DNA of 64,000 nt, taken from the NCBI RefSeq assembly GCF_026041215.1, contig NZ_JAPEIQ010000013.1:1-64000 (forward strand), written 5' to 3'. The notes below the pieces were generated by a model. The model ran no database searches. It was given only the letters and a program-made list of their open reading frames with translations, and was not told where the DNA came from. Positions 55,411-64,000 of this stretch are shown in pieces. How positions within the stretch are numbered: position 1 is the first letter of the stretch; each line of letters opens with the position of its first letter. Both the position numbers and the translations under genes were made by a program. The stretch is from Hoyosella sp. YIM 151337. GTDB taxonomy: Bacteria; Actinomycetota; Actinomycetes; Mycobacteriales; Mycobacteriaceae.

Positions 55411-58400
55411 TCCAGTTCAGCTTCGGCCACGAACTCGCTGGCACGCTGCGGTTCACACAGCACTGCAGTGAGAAGATGCCTGCGTTCCCATCGCCCTGCC
55501 CCCCACGCCAGCGCCCGCGCAAGCCCCCCAGGGGTAGAAGCATGAAGTTCACCATCGACAACAACCCACTCAACCGGCGCGCCGTTCATGAGGAGACTGT
55601 CGTGCTGCATGTACGTCTGGGCTGCGCCGGGGAGGAACAGGTGCACCACCTCCGGGACCTCGCGCACACTTCCATTCGGCGCCACCGTTTTTTGTATCTC
55701 TTCACTTGCAAGCGGGATGTCGAGCACGTCAGCGAGCGAAGCAGCGCTGTGCAGTGGCGCGAAGATCAGTGGCTGCTGCGCGAGAAGCGGCAAGAGATCC
55801 GGCTGATCGACGATCAGCACATCGTCGGCGTCTGCGATGACAAGCTTGCCGTCCTGCACTGCCCGGACGCGCTCAGGGGGCGTCACCAGATCGGGTTCGA
55901 CCTGTGCAAGTGCGGCCCAAATGGCGTGCAGCGCTGCGCGATCAAGGGTGCGCCGGGGGTCAGCTAGCCGCGCCAGGAGGTCATCCGCACCGCCCGAGTC
56001 GCGGACTACCTCACGGAGGTGCTGCCTGATCCCGATGGCGTGTGCAAGCTGAGCATCAAGCGGGTCCGGAAGTTCATCGAAAAGTTGCCGTATTTCGGCG
56101 TCGGCGTCGGCGGTCCGGTAATGCGTGAGAGGTCTATTGTCGATGCGTGCGCGGGTCCGCAGCCACCACGCTGCATGGGAGGGCACGTCGTGCACCCCGC
56201 CGTCCGCGCTGACCACTCGCACTGCGGTTGTGACAGTCTGGCGGAGATCCGGGTCTGCGAGCAGCGCACACGCTTCGCGCCATTTTCGGTCGTCGACGAG
56301 GTCGAGATCCGCAATGCACCCGAGTTCCGGGATCATTGGCGGTACCGCAGAGGCACCGATCAGGCTGAGAACATAATCGCCCCACTCTTCGATCCCGTCG
56401 ATCGCACCGCTAAATACCTCGTCGAGGTCACCTGGCTCACCGGTAAGTTCGACGTCGGACGCCCGCCGGAGCGTGAAGGTCCAGAGTGCCCCCGCCGCGC
56501 GCAGGACAGCTGTGCCGTGCCTGTCGACGACTTCGGGGTGAACACGTGTGAGGGGTGCGTCATCGGCAATGACCGCCTCGAGTGGTGCCCCGGCGATAAG
56601 CAATTCACCCGCCGGCACGTACTCGTCCTCTTCATCGCGAAGTGCGAGTTCAGCGAGCCATGGCACGTCGTCACTGGTGAGTCCGGCTTCCGAGGCGAGC
56701 GCGAGCACCGCGCGGGATATCTCTTCTGGACGGTGATGGTCAACCGAATCGCGGACGAGAGCTTCGGTGAGCGGATCCATCAGCGCTGTCGCGGCGGTCA
56801 GCTGGGTGGCTCCGAGCCGGTCGAGCAGTGGGTCGACCGCGTCAGGATGCACGATGCGTAACCCGAGCGCGGCTAGGTTATCTGGCGTCAGGTCACCGCT
56901 GTTGGCATGTGGAGGCAACAGAACGCTTCGCGCACCGCGCACGAGTCTGCCATCCGCGAGGGGAATCGGGAGCGCTCCAAGCTCACCAAGGTCTGCCCCA
57001 TGGGCGGCATCCGCTCGAATGGCGGCATACACGGCCGACCACCACTCGGGCGGATGTGCGCGGTCAGCGAGAAGGTCGGCTGTCGCCGCGAGATCTAGCC
57101 TGCGTATGTCGAGCGCACGCAATTGCGGTATCCGCGGGTCCCAATCCCCGGGGAGAAGTCCCGTGACGATCGGAGCCAGCACGCCCGCGAGGTGCGGTGC
57201 TGCTCTGCCGGTCCCGATGTCGAGCACGATCGAATTGCGCGGGGTAACACGCTGGCCCTCGTGCGTCTCCAAAAAAGGTGTGTCGCGGACTCGCTGTGAA
57301 ATATCCTCGCGCAGTGTCGATTCGAACCAGCCGCCAGAGAGTGTGGCGACGGGAACGAGGTGCAGCGCGGCCGAACCGCTGAGCCTGGTCATAAGCTCGG
57401 CGTACGCGTCGGCCGTTGCGCGGATGAGGAACTCCGTTGCGGGGCCTGGCTGGACGTTGCGGCGATCTGCGCTGAGCGGAAACGTCGCGATCAGCAGGGC
57501 AGGGAGGGAGAGGGCGGTATCGCTGGGCGTTGGTGCGTACACGACCGGCGCGACGTCTTCGGGGAGCGGACCAATGCTGCCGTCTCGCGTCACGGGCACT
57601 GCCCACTGAACGACCCACGTGGTGTGGTCACGTTCTTCGCGCGGGCGGTCCGCAAGCATCGCGGGTATGAATGCACCCGTCCGCCGCACGGTTCGCCACC
57701 GCGTACCGACGCCGTCGACCGTGGTCGTGAAATCAGCGCCAGCCGTGTCGCTTACGCGAGTGAGCGTGCGCGACTGGCCGCCGATATCGATAACGACTTC
57801 GGCGAGGCCTTCCATTGCAATGAGCAGTGCCTCACCGGTCTGCTCAAGCAGCGTGCGAACCCGCATGCGGTCGTCCTCCGAGCGCAGTGTAAGGGTCACG
57901 ACGGTGTCGTAGCCGGGCTCGGTGGCGGGTGGGGCCGGGAAGGGAAGGCGCAGGGTCGGAACGTGCCCATTCCGGCGCTCGACTTCACTTCTGAGAGCGG
58001 GGTTGTCTTGCGTGACGGTGGCGACTGCGTCGCGTGCACGCTGCTGTGAGTACAGCAGCGCGTGTCCGTGCGAGGTGACGTTGATGTCGTCGCTGACGGC
58101 GGCAACGGCCGAGAAACCAACTCCGAAACGGCCAGTCGCGTCACCGCTGTGCCGTTTAGACGAGGCTCGCAACGTTGACAGTGATTCTGCGCCTTCGGCT
58201 GTGAGTGGCGCTCCGGTGTTCGCGGCGGTGAGTCGAAGCCCGTTGAGCCTGAACAGCAAGCGACCTTGCACTCCCGCGCGCCGAGCCGCATCCGCAGCGT
58301 TTTGTGCGAGTTCGATGATCAACCGGTCACGGTAGCCGCTCAACGCGAAATCTTCCTCCGCGTTCGCGTCTTCCCGGAAGCGGGCCGCCGAGTCAGCCCA

Positions 58401-58496
58401 GGCAGCAAGTACGCGGCGGCGCAGTACAGCTGTACTAAAGGGGTCGGCTGTCTCCGCACTATCGTTCTTAGCCGCTCCAGGATCGTTTCGTGTCAC
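55407..58496 (-). CDS. Sacsin-like GHKL ATPase protein
   Basis: A 1029-residue protein. The first 250 residues form a GHKL/HSP90-like ATPase of the sacsin type: LIIELAQNAADAARRAG (N-box), LRLTAANTGAPLTAEGAESLSTLRASSKRHSGDATGRFGVGFSAVAAVSDDI. The remaining 780 residues are a large mostly helical region without a recognised domain. The usual Asp of the D-x-G box seems replaced (AANTG), so ATP binding may be altered. Such proteins are conserved in mycolate actinobacteria; their role is unknown, perhaps chaperone-like. GTG 58496 is the start, since longer frames run through the TetR operator. The next gene is coupled by a GTGA overlap. Confidence 0.85.
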   Translation of the reverse strand: MTRNDPGAAKNDSAETADPFSTAVLRRRVLAAWADSAARFREDANAEEDFALSGYRDRLIIELAQNAADAARRAGVQGRLLFRLNGLRLTAANTGAPLTAEGAESLSTLRASSKRHSGDATGRFGVGFSAVAAVSDDINVTSHGHALLYSQQRARDAVATVTQDNPALRSEVERRNGHVPTLRLPFPAPPATEPGYDTVVTLTLRSEDDRMRVRTLLEQTGEALLIAMEGLAEVVIDIGGQSRTLTRVSDTAGADFTTTVDGVGTRWRTVRRTGAFIPAMLADRPREERDHTTWVVQWAVPVTRDGSIGPLPEDVAPVVYAPTPSDTALSLPALLIATFPLSADRRNVQPGPATEFLIRATADAYAELMTRLSGSAALHLVPVATLSGGWFESTLREDISQRVRDTPFLETHEGQRVTPRNSIVLDIGTGRAAPHLAGVLAPIVTGLLPGDWDPRIPQLRALDIRRLDLAATADLLADRAHPPEWWSAVYAAIRADAAHGADLGELGALPIPLADGRLVRGARSVLLPPHANSGDLTPDNLAALGLRIVHPDAVDPLLDRLGATQLTAATALMDPLTEALVRDSVDHHRPEEISRAVLALASEAGLTSDDVPWLAELALRDEEDEYVPAGELLIAGAPLEAVIADDAPLTRVHPEVVDRHGTAVLRAAGALWTFTLRRASDVELTGEPGDLDEVFSGAIDGIEEWGDYVLSLIGASAVPPMIPELGCIADLDLVDDRKWREACALLADPDLRQTVTTAVRVVSADGGVHDVPSHAAWWLRTRARIDNRPLTHYRTADADAEIRQLFDELPDPLDAQLAHAIGIRQHLREVVRDSGGADDLLARLADPRRTLDRAALHAIWAALAQVEPDLVTPPERVRAVQDGKLVIADADDVLIVDQPDLLPLLAQQPLIFAPLHSAASLADVLDIPLASEEIQKTVAPNGSVREVPEVVHLFLPGAAQTYMQHDSLLMNGAPVEWVVVDGELHASTPGGLARALAWGAGRWERRHLLTAVLCEPQRASEFVAEAELE

Positions 58497-58525
58497 GGCA
58501 CTAGCTTGCCAGGTACCAGTGCGCT

Positions 58526-58551
58526 TGTAACAGAGCGATCGCTCTGTTACA
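58526..58551. promoter_or_regulatory. TetR-type operator palindrome, 26 bp
   Basis: A perfect palindrome with half-site TGTAACAGAGCGA lies 8 bases before the TetR start and 29 bases before the sacsin-like start. Its size and position suit a TetR dimer pair and allow simultaneous control of both divergent genes. Confidence 0.85.
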
Positions 58552-58559
58552 GTTCGGGC

Positions 58560-59207
58560 ATGGCCCGGCCCAGGCTTCACGACCCCGATGAGGTGCTCGA
58601 CACCACAGAACAGCTCATCGCACGGTCTGGCCCCGCAGCGGTCACCATCCGCGCGATCGCCGGGGCCACCGGTATGTCCAACGGTGCGCTCTACCACTCG
58701 TTTGGATCCCGCTCCGGACTGGTGGGCCAAACCTGGATACGCGCCGCGCGCCGATTCCTGGAAGTGCAGGCAGAGTTAGTCGACGCTGGCCTCAGCGCCG
58801 GCGGCGGTTCGCAGCCCGCGGCGCGCGCCGTAGTTGGGGCAGCTGACGCACCCGCAGTTTTCGCGGAACGGTTCCCCGCGTCGTCGGTAATCCTGCACGC
58901 CCTCAGAAGAAGCGACCTCCTCGGGGACGGTCTTCCCGAGGACATATCAGAGGAGATCAGCAGACTCGAACGGCAGCTTATTGGCCTGATGATTCGGCTT
59001 TCCGTCGCGATGTGGGACCGCAAAGACGCAGCGGCGGTCGACGTGATCACCACCTGTGTGGTCGACCTCCCCACCAGCATCCTGCTGACCAGAGACCGCC
59101 TCGGGAAACCCACTGCGCGTGAACACCTTCGCGCAGCTGTGCGTGCCATCCTCAGCGTCGGTCCGCCACCTGTCGAGTCCGTCCCCCGAATTCAGGAGAT
59201 GTCATGA
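58560..59207 (+). CDS. TetR-family transcriptional regulator
   Basis: A 215-residue TetR regulator: N-terminal helix-turn-helix DPDEVLDTTEQLIARSGPAAVTIRAIAGATGMSNGALYHSFGSRSGLVGQ and a helical ligand domain. It sits directly next to a 26-bp perfect palindrome, its likely operator. Its stop overlaps the following enoyl-CoA hydratase-type start as ATGA, so the two are co-translated and the ligand is plausibly an acyl-CoA or fatty acid. ATG 58560 fits the family start; the longer frame is inconsistent with the operator. Confidence 0.95.
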   Translation: MARPRLHDPDEVLDTTEQLIARSGPAAVTIRAIAGATGMSNGALYHSFGSRSGLVGQTWIRAARRFLEVQAELVDAGLSAGGGSQPAARAVVGAADAPAVFAERFPASSVILHALRRSDLLGDGLPEDISEEISRLERQLIGLMIRLSVAMWDRKDAAAVDVITTCVVDLPTSILLTRDRLGKPTAREHLRAAVRAILSVGPPPVESVPRIQEMS

Positions 59208-59860
59208 CCCCAACTCTCAGCTATTCCGACAAGATCGCGGTACTGGACCTCGGCGACAGCGAGAACCGGTTCTCGCCGGAGTTCCTCGACACGGTCAGTA
59301 CACACCTCGACACCGTCGTCAGCGAGGGTGCGCACGCCCTCGTCACGACCGCATCCGGAAAGTTCTATTCGAATGGTCTAGACCTCGAATGGCTAGGCGC
59401 ACACGGTGACCAATTGCAGAGCTATGTCAATCGCGTGCACGCGCTCTTCGCTCGTGTCCTTGCTCTGCCGATGCCCACCGCTGCGGCGATTCCCGGGCAC
59501 GCTTTCGGTGCGGGAGCTATGCTCGCGATCGCTCACGACTACCGGGTGATGCGCGCCGACCGCGGCTTCTTCTGCTTCCCCGAGGTTGACATCCACATCC
59601 CGTTCACCACCGCGATGGCGGCACTGATTCAGGCGAAGCTCACACCACAAGCAGCGGTCGCCTCGATGACTACCGGACGCCGATTCGGCGGCGTCGACGC
59701 ACAAACCATCGGCATCGTCGATGCCACAGCTGCTGAGGGTGCGGTGACTGACGCGGCAATCGGCCTGATTTCTGCACTGGGCGGCAAGGACCAAACCACG
59801 CTCGCAGCGATTAAGAAAACGATGTTCGAACACGCGCTTGCGCACCTCACCGCGACCTGA
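59204..59860 (+). CDS. Enoyl-CoA hydratase/isomerase-type protein
   Basis: A 218-residue crotonase-fold protein: SGKFYSNGLDLEWLGAHGDQLQSYV (first oxyanion loop), AIPGHAFGAGAMLAIAHDYRVM (second), and FCFPEVDIHIPFTTAMAALI. Shorter than most hydratases and resembling the delta3-delta2-enoyl-CoA isomerase side of the family. It overlaps the TetR stop as ATGA, so it is likely controlled by that regulator. Its 3' end overlaps the convergent antiporter gene by 14 bases. Confidence 0.9.
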   Translation: MTPTLSYSDKIAVLDLGDSENRFSPEFLDTVSTHLDTVVSEGAHALVTTASGKFYSNGLDLEWLGAHGDQLQSYVNRVHALFARVLALPMPTAAAIPGHAFGAGAMLAIAHDYRVMRADRGFFCFPEVDIHIPFTTAMAALIQAKLTPQAAVASMTTGRRFGGVDAQTIGIVDATAAEGAVTDAAIGLISALGGKDQTTLAAIKKTMFEHALAHLTAT

Positions 59861-61040
59861 GAAGGGGTGGAGGGACAAGCCGAACGGTACGCAGCAAGCT
59901 GACAGCGGCCGCGGGAAAGAGCAGTACCGAAACAAGTCCTGCCAGGACGAGCGCAGCGGCCGTTTCACCATCGATGAGGTCCATCTCTCGCCCGATCTGG
60001 GCCGCGGTAAGCAGAAACGGCAGCGACGTCGCCTGCAACAGCGCGACGGCCACCGCCTCCCGGCGGCTCACCTCACCCGCGTACGCCACCACGGGAACGC
60101 CGCGAACAATGAGCAGCGCAGCGAGAAACAGTGGCACCCTCATCAGGGCGGAACTGTTCGCCAGCAGCGACCCGACGTCGATCGCGGCACCGCTGGCGAC
60201 AAAAAAGACCGGTATGAGGAAACCGAAGCCTAGCGCTTCTAACTTGACCGGGTACCTGGGGTGCGTCCGTTCAGGTTCGGGATCGAGCACACGCACAAGC
60301 ACACCAGCGAGAAACGCTCCAAGAATCGCCTCAAAACCCACGGCGTCGGCGACGTACGCCAACCCGGCTACCAGTAGCACTGTGAGCCGCACCCTGATCT
60401 GCGCACTGGTATCTGCGCCGCGCTGGATGATCGCCGTGACGCGGCGGGAATGGGTCAGGCCGGCGATCGCGGCACCAAGTGCGGTGATGGCGAGCGCGAG
60501 CAGGGCCAGCAGCAGCACCCGGCCGGGAAGAGGTGCGTCTGTCCCCGCGAAACCAACCGACAACAACACCACTGCGGTGATGTCTCCCGCGGATGCACCG
60601 GCGATCGTGATCTTGCCAACGGATGTTGTGCGCTGCTGTGCGTCAGCGAGCACTGGCACGATGAGACCGAGTGACGTTGCGAGCAGGGCCACCGCGAGGA
60701 GCGGTGTGCCACGTATCCCAAGAAGCGCGAAAACCGCACCTGCGGCTAATGCCAGCCCGATCGATAGCAGGAGGGAGACAGCGACGTGGCGTGCAAGTGT
60801 GCCCCGAAAGCGGCGCGGGTCGATCTCATGGCCGGCAACGAACAACAGGAATGACAGCCCGAGCAAGGCGACCACACGAACTGTGCCGTCGATTTCGATC
60901 CAGCCCAGGCCGAATGGGCCAAGCGCGATTCCCGCACAGATCTCACACAGTGCGACCGGGATGAGAACGATCCGGGCGGCGCCGATCAGCAGCGGAATCA
61001 CTCCCGCTATAACGAGAACGATAACCAGGCTGGCACTCAT
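59847..61040 (-). CDS. Cation:proton antiporter (CPA2-like)
   Basis: A 397-residue membrane protein with about 12 hydrophobic helices: VALCEICAGIALGPFGLGW, LLGLSFLLFVAGHEIDPRRFRG, GASAGDITAVVLLSVGFAG, and GFEAILGAFLAGVLVRVLD. The pattern is that of CPA2-type Na+/H+ or K+/H+ exchangers, without a C-terminal TrkA domain. It probably helps pH or salt balance. The start ATG 61040 is followed by typical helices. It converges with the enoyl-CoA gene. Confidence 0.9.
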   Translation of the reverse strand: MSASLVIVLVIAGVIPLLIGAARIVLIPVALCEICAGIALGPFGLGWIEIDGTVRVVALLGLSFLLFVAGHEIDPRRFRGTLARHVAVSLLLSIGLALAAGAVFALLGIRGTPLLAVALLATSLGLIVPVLADAQQRTTSVGKITIAGASAGDITAVVLLSVGFAGTDAPLPGRVLLLALLALAITALGAAIAGLTHSRRVTAIIQRGADTSAQIRVRLTVLLVAGLAYVADAVGFEAILGAFLAGVLVRVLDPEPERTHPRYPVKLEALGFGFLIPVFFVASGAAIDVGSLLANSSALMRVPLFLAALLIVRGVPVVAYAGEVSRREAVAVALLQATSLPFLLTAAQIGREMDLIDGETAAALVLAGLVSVLLFPAAAVSLLRTVRLVPPPLLRSR

Positions 61041-61229
61041 GGCGACCGCCTCTCCCAGAAATGCAGTGACATTTCCTCAGTGCCTGGCCACAGTGCGCGC
61101 GTTACAGCCAAGCCACCACCTTTTCTGCTGCCGCAGGGGTGTGGGGAAGGGCGAATGTAACGCTCGGCCTACCGACAGGCACTGAGTGTGCAGGCACCCC
61201 CTGCCGAACCCCAGACTCAAGGAGTACTC

Positions 61230-61958
61230 ATGTTCGCTGGCCCAACAACTGCCCCCGCTCGCTATCACGACCTGCGCGCGCTTTTCATCAATTGCACTCT
61301 GAAACGCTCACCCGAGCGCAGCCACACTGAAGGTCTGATTGACATCAGTGCCGGAATCATGCGTAAGAACGGCGTGCATGTTGATGTGATTCGCGCCGCC
61401 GATCACGACATCGCGATCGGCGTCTGGCCAGACATGACGGAGCATGGCGCGCGCGTGGATGAATGGCCCGCCATTTTCGAGCTGGTGAAAGCGGCGCACA
61501 TTCTCGTCCTGGCAGGGCCCATTTGGCTGGGTGACAATAGCTCGTGGATGAAAATTATCCACGAGCGGCTGTACGGCTGCTCACATCTGCTCAACGAATA
61601 CGGACAGTACCTGTACTACGGCCGCGTGGGAGGGTGCCTCATCACCGGGAATGAGGACGGCGTCAAGCACTGTGCGATGAACACCCTGTACACACTCCAG
61701 CACATCGGATATGCCATCCCGCCACAAGCTGACGCTGGCTGGATCGGTGAGGCTGGACCTGGGCCGTCGTATCTCGACCCCGGATCCGGCGGTCCGCAAA
61801 ACGACTTCACCAACAGAAACACGACCTTCATGACGTGGAATCTCATCCATTTCGCACGCATGCTCGCGGACCAGAAGGGAGTGCCAGCGCATGGGAATCA
61901 GCGCTCGGCGTGGGACGCAGGTTGCCGGTTTGACTTCGAGAATCCCGAATATCGATAG
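61230..61958 (+). CDS. Flavodoxin-fold NAD(P)H oxidoreductase
   Basis: A 242-residue flavodoxin-like protein: ALFINCTLKRSPERSHTEGLIDIS (phosphate-binding loop of FMN), ILVLAGPIWLGDNSSWMKIIHERLYG and VGGCLITGNEDGVKHCAMNTLYTLQHIGYAIPPQADAGWIG. It looks like an NADPH-dependent FMN reductase/iron-sulfur flavoprotein-type oxidoreductase, without an obvious cysteine cluster. ATG 61230 follows AAGGAG, while an in-frame upstream ATG at 61188 lacks one. Substrate unknown. Confidence 0.9.
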   Translation: MFAGPTTAPARYHDLRALFINCTLKRSPERSHTEGLIDISAGIMRKNGVHVDVIRAADHDIAIGVWPDMTEHGARVDEWPAIFELVKAAHILVLAGPIWLGDNSSWMKIIHERLYGCSHLLNEYGQYLYYGRVGGCLITGNEDGVKHCAMNTLYTLQHIGYAIPPQADAGWIGEAGPGPSYLDPGSGGPQNDFTNRNTTFMTWNLIHFARMLADQKGVPAHGNQRSAWDAGCRFDFENPEYR

Positions 61959-62030
61959 AATTCTCCCGTGGGTGTTCATTTCTGCGCGCGTCGTCGATGC
62001 TGAGGTAACAGGCGCCTCAGGGAGGCGGGG

Positions 62031-62669
62031 TTGGACGAGGAAACTGCCACGCGCGAGCGGGGTTTGGTCGAGGCACTGCGAAACGGCGACGAACAGGCGT
62101 TCGCCGCACTCGTTGATGAGCTCACCCCAATGATGCTCAAGGTAGCGCGCGGCTACGTGGCTAACCGGGAGGCCGCCGAGGAGGTGGTGCAGGAAACGTG
62201 GATCGCTCTGCTCAAGGGCATCCACGCGTTTCAGCACCGCGCGCTGCTGCGCACCTGGTTGTTCCGTGTTCTCGTCAATATCGCAAAGACGCGCGGCGCG
62301 AAGGATCAGCGGTATAGGGCAGTGTCGTTCGACGAAAACTCGCCGCTTCCGGCCGTCGACCCTGCGCGGTTCCAAGATCCGGAAGAGCCATGGCCCGGGC
62401 ACTGGCGTTCAACTCCGAAAGCATGGGACGAAAGCCCTGAGCACTCGTTGCTCGCGTCAGAGATCAGGGAGGTTACCCAGCAGGAGCTGGACCGCCTTCC
62501 CGAAGCACAGCGCGATGTCGTCACCTTGCGCGACGTCATGGGATACGAGGCCAGCGAGGTGTGTGAGATGCTGGCAATCTCAGCGGCAAACCAGCGCGTG
62601 CTCTTGCACCGCGGGCGCGCGCGAATCAGGCAGGCACTTGAGCAATATATGGGGGCGCGCGATGGGTAG
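62031..62669 (+). CDS. ECF sigma factor
   Basis: A 212-residue ECF sigma factor. Region 2 is PMMLKVARGYVANREAAEEVVQETWIALLKGIHAF with RTWLFRVLVNIAK; region 4 is LDRLPEAQRDVVTLRDVMGYEASEVCEMLAISAANQRVLLHRGRARIR. Start is TTG 62031 after GGGAGG. It overlaps the following zinc-finger anti-sigma gene by 8 bases, so the two are translated together and the sigma factor is likely held inactive until a signal frees it. Confidence 0.94.
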   Translation: MDEETATRERGLVEALRNGDEQAFAALVDELTPMMLKVARGYVANREAAEEVVQETWIALLKGIHAFQHRALLRTWLFRVLVNIAKTRGAKDQRYRAVSFDENSPLPAVDPARFQDPEEPWPGHWRSTPKAWDESPEHSLLASEIREVTQQELDRLPEAQRDVVTLRDVMGYEASEVCEMLAISAANQRVLLHRGRARIRQALEQYMGARDG

Positions 62670-62913
62670 TGGCGACTCCGTTAATCTGACGTGCCAGACC
62701 GTAGTGGAACTCATCACGGATTATCTGGAAGGTGCGCTCGACACGGAAACGCACCGCAAGGTCGAGGCTCACCTGGACGGATGTGAAGGCTGCACCAACT
62801 ATGTGTCGCAGATTCGCTCCACGATTCGCGCCCTCGGGTCAGTTCGGGACGATGACCTAGATCCGCACATGAGACAGCGTCTACTCGATGCGTTTCGCGA
62901 CTGGCGGACCTGA
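62662..62913 (+). CDS. Zinc-binding anti-sigma factor
   Basis: An 83-residue ZAS-type anti-sigma factor: CQTVVELITDYLEGALDTETHRKVEAHLDGCEGCTNYVSQIRSTI contains the H-x3-C-x2-C zinc site (HLDGCEGC), with an N-terminal Cys as a likely further ligand. Short and soluble, without a membrane helix, so it probably responds to cytoplasmic redox or metal stress. ATG 62662 lies within the end of the sigma gene. Its partner is the ECF sigma factor just upstream. Confidence 0.93.
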   Translation: MGSGDSVNLTCQTVVELITDYLEGALDTETHRKVEAHLDGCEGCTNYVSQIRSTIRALGSVRDDDLDPHMRQRLLDAFRDWRT

Positions 62914-62914
62914 A

Positions 62915-63295
62915 TTATCCGTCGGTTCGCGGAATTTTCTGGGCGAATTCGATGACGTTTCCGTCCGGGTCCGCGATGTGCATGGTCCGTTCACCCCAGG
63001 GACGGTCCACTGGTCCCGTAAGCGGTTCGACGCCTCTTTCACGCAGCGTTCGCGCCACAGCGTCGATGTCGCGGACACGGAAGCCTATTTCGCCGCACGG
63101 CGCCGTGCCCGCGGGGCGCCCGATCAGATCAGGCAGCTTGTTTCGCTCGAAAAGCGACAGCTTGATGTTCTCCATTGCGAATTCGACGTAGCCGTTGCCT
63201 TCGGTGCGGATGTCAAGGCCCACGATATCCCGATAAAAGCGCACGGCATCGCTGAGCGAGGTGACGTACCAGATCACATAGTCGACGCGCCGCAC
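62915..63295 (-). CDS. VOC/glyoxalase-fold protein
   Basis: A 126-residue protein of the vicinal oxygen chelate superfamily: RRVDYVIWYVTSLSDAVRFYRDIVGLDIR, GNGYVEFAMENIKLSLFER, and C-terminal DPDGNVIEFAQK. This is the size of one glyoxalase I/bleomycin-resistance/dioxygenase-like domain, with plausible metal ligands. The substrate is unknown. It ends one base after the convergent anti-sigma gene and starts 13 bases downstream of the USP gene stop on the same strand. Confidence 0.9.
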   Translation of the reverse strand: MRRVDYVIWYVTSLSDAVRFYRDIVGLDIRTEGNGYVEFAMENIKLSLFERNKLPDLIGRPAGTAPCGEIGFRVRDIDAVARTLRERGVEPLTGPVDRPWGERTMHIADPDGNVIEFAQKIPRTDG

Positions 63296-63308
63296 ATCTC
63301 CGACGGTA

Positions 63309-64000
63309 TCAGTGCACGATCAACAGCGGCGACTGTGCAGTATCGAGCAGGGCAATGCTCGTTGAGCCGAGTATCAGGCCCATGAATCCGCCCCGTCCGC
63401 TGCTGCCCACTATCACCAAGTCGACAGTTGCCGACAACTTCGCGAGTGTCCGCGCGGCGTTGTCGGAGACGACCGTCCGGCTGACGTCGACGTCCGGGAA
63501 CTTTTCACTCCAGCCGGCGAGGGCTTCGGCCAAGATGATTTCTTCGGCTATGCGCGCTTCATCCCACGGAAAGTCGTGTCCAGCGAGAGCTGACGAGAAG
63601 CCCGCCTCTTCCCACGTGTATACGGCGACAAGTTCCGCGCCCCGCGCGGAAGCCTCCTCGAATGCCACACCAATCGCGTTGTCGCTGCGGCGTTTACCGT
63701 CGATTCCCACCGCGATTCGGTTCGCCGTGGCGTATTCGGCATGGAGTGGGATGATCGCGAGGGGACACGCCGCGTGGGCTGCGAGCCCCGCAGCGGTCGA
63801 TCCGATTACTCGCGGCAGCCCTGACTCGTTGCCGCCCCGCGCACCCACGACGAGTTTGTGCGCTCGCTCGGACGCGTGTACGAGTTCCCGCACCAGCGGA
63901 CCTTTGGTCAGCTGCTTACCGATATCGAGAGATGTGCTCTCGCCGATTTCGTCGCGCGCGACACGTTCTGCCCGCTCAAGCGCCGCCCAGCTGTCGCGTT
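63309..64000 (-). CDS. Universal stress protein, cut by the window edge
   Basis: A UspA-type protein, incomplete at its N-terminus because the frame stays open to base 64000. The visible C-terminal UspA domain has IAVGIDGKRRSDNAIGVAFEEAS, AVYTWEEAGF, and the ATP-binding G-2x-G-9x-G signature VIVGSSGRGGFMGLILGSTSIALL. The upstream portion (HKLVVGARGGNESGLPRVIGSTAAGLAAHAACPLAIIP) is the end of a preceding UspA domain, so it is a two-domain protein. A GTG at 63893 is inside the protein, not its start. Confidence 0.92.
   Translation of the reverse strand, partial: RDSWAALERAERVARDEIGESTSLDIGKQLTKGPLVRELVHASERAHKLVVGARGGNESGLPRVIGSTAAGLAAHAACPLAIIPLHAEYATANRIAVGIDGKRRSDNAIGVAFEEASARGAELVAVYTWEEAGFSSALAGHDFPWDEARIAEEIILAEALAGWSEKFPDVDVSRTVVSDNAARTLAKLSATVDLVIVGSSGRGGFMGLILGSTSIALLDTAQSPLLIVH

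Overview
The window looks like chromosomal DNA of a high-GC mycolate-type actinobacterium in the Rhodococcus/Gordonia/Hoyosella/Mycobacterium neighbourhood. The clues are an F420/flavin-type oxidoreductase set, a mycothiol-dependent isomerase-like protein, many GTG/TTG starts, ECF sigma factors, SCO6745-type and DUF5994-type proteins, and a complete propane monooxygenase cluster. The species cannot be fixed from the sequence alone. No tRNA, rRNA or CRISPR array was seen.

Layout. 1-0.8 kb: a decayed helicase remnant and a gene-poor stretch with two perfect palindromes. 0.8-12 kb: ordinary metabolic and transport genes, namely a molybdopterin oxidoreductase, two RibD/DHFR-like reductases, a lipase maturation factor, a two-component system in one operon with a TAXI solute-binding lipoprotein, a divergent DASS anion transporter, and a quinone-reductase-like dehydrogenase. 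12.3-13.4 kb: an ECF sigma factor with a SnoaL-like tail. 13.4-23.3 kb: an accessory island holding an AT-rich orphan gene, a WD40 remnant, tandem DUF5994 genes, two broken serine recombinases with a probable res site, an XRE-ImmA/IrrE metalloprotease with an unknown partner, and a Hachiman anti-phage system (hamA-hamB) preceded by an uncharacterised gene 12 bases upstream.

23.3-33.2 kb: small regulator-plus-enzyme modules. These are MerR with an alpha/beta hydrolase sharing a 20-bp palindrome, a MocR-type regulator that appears to have lost its PLP lysine opposite an enoyl-CoA hydratase operon, Lrp with a LysE exporter, an LLM/MarR/FMN-reductase operon, and a lipoprotein joining LprI-like and MliC-like lysozyme-inhibitor domains.

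33.3-45.7 kb: the centrepiece, prmA-prmB-prmC-prmD, amidohydrolase, MIP18-like protein, alcohol dehydrogenase and GroEL paralogue, then an ABM monooxygenase, an FAD-linked oxidase, and an AcoR/MimR-like activator. Propane would be hydroxylated to 2-propanol and oxidised to acetone. The last two enzymes may act further down the route. A repeated GTCTCA-N3-TGAGAC palindrome lies before prmA and before the regulator gene, with a degenerate copy after it, so this is probably the regulator's operator.

45.7-64 kb: mostly core-type genes, including a PAS-ANTAR regulator, PPOX/F420 and LLM flavin enzymes, an SDR, an M50-CBS protease, LysR/MFS, a large GHKL (sacsin-like) ATPase divergent from a TetR/enoyl-CoA hydratase pair with a 26-bp palindrome between them, a cation/proton antiporter, a flavodoxin-fold protein, an ECF sigma/zinc anti-sigma pair, a glyoxalase-fold protein and a universal stress protein cut by the window end.
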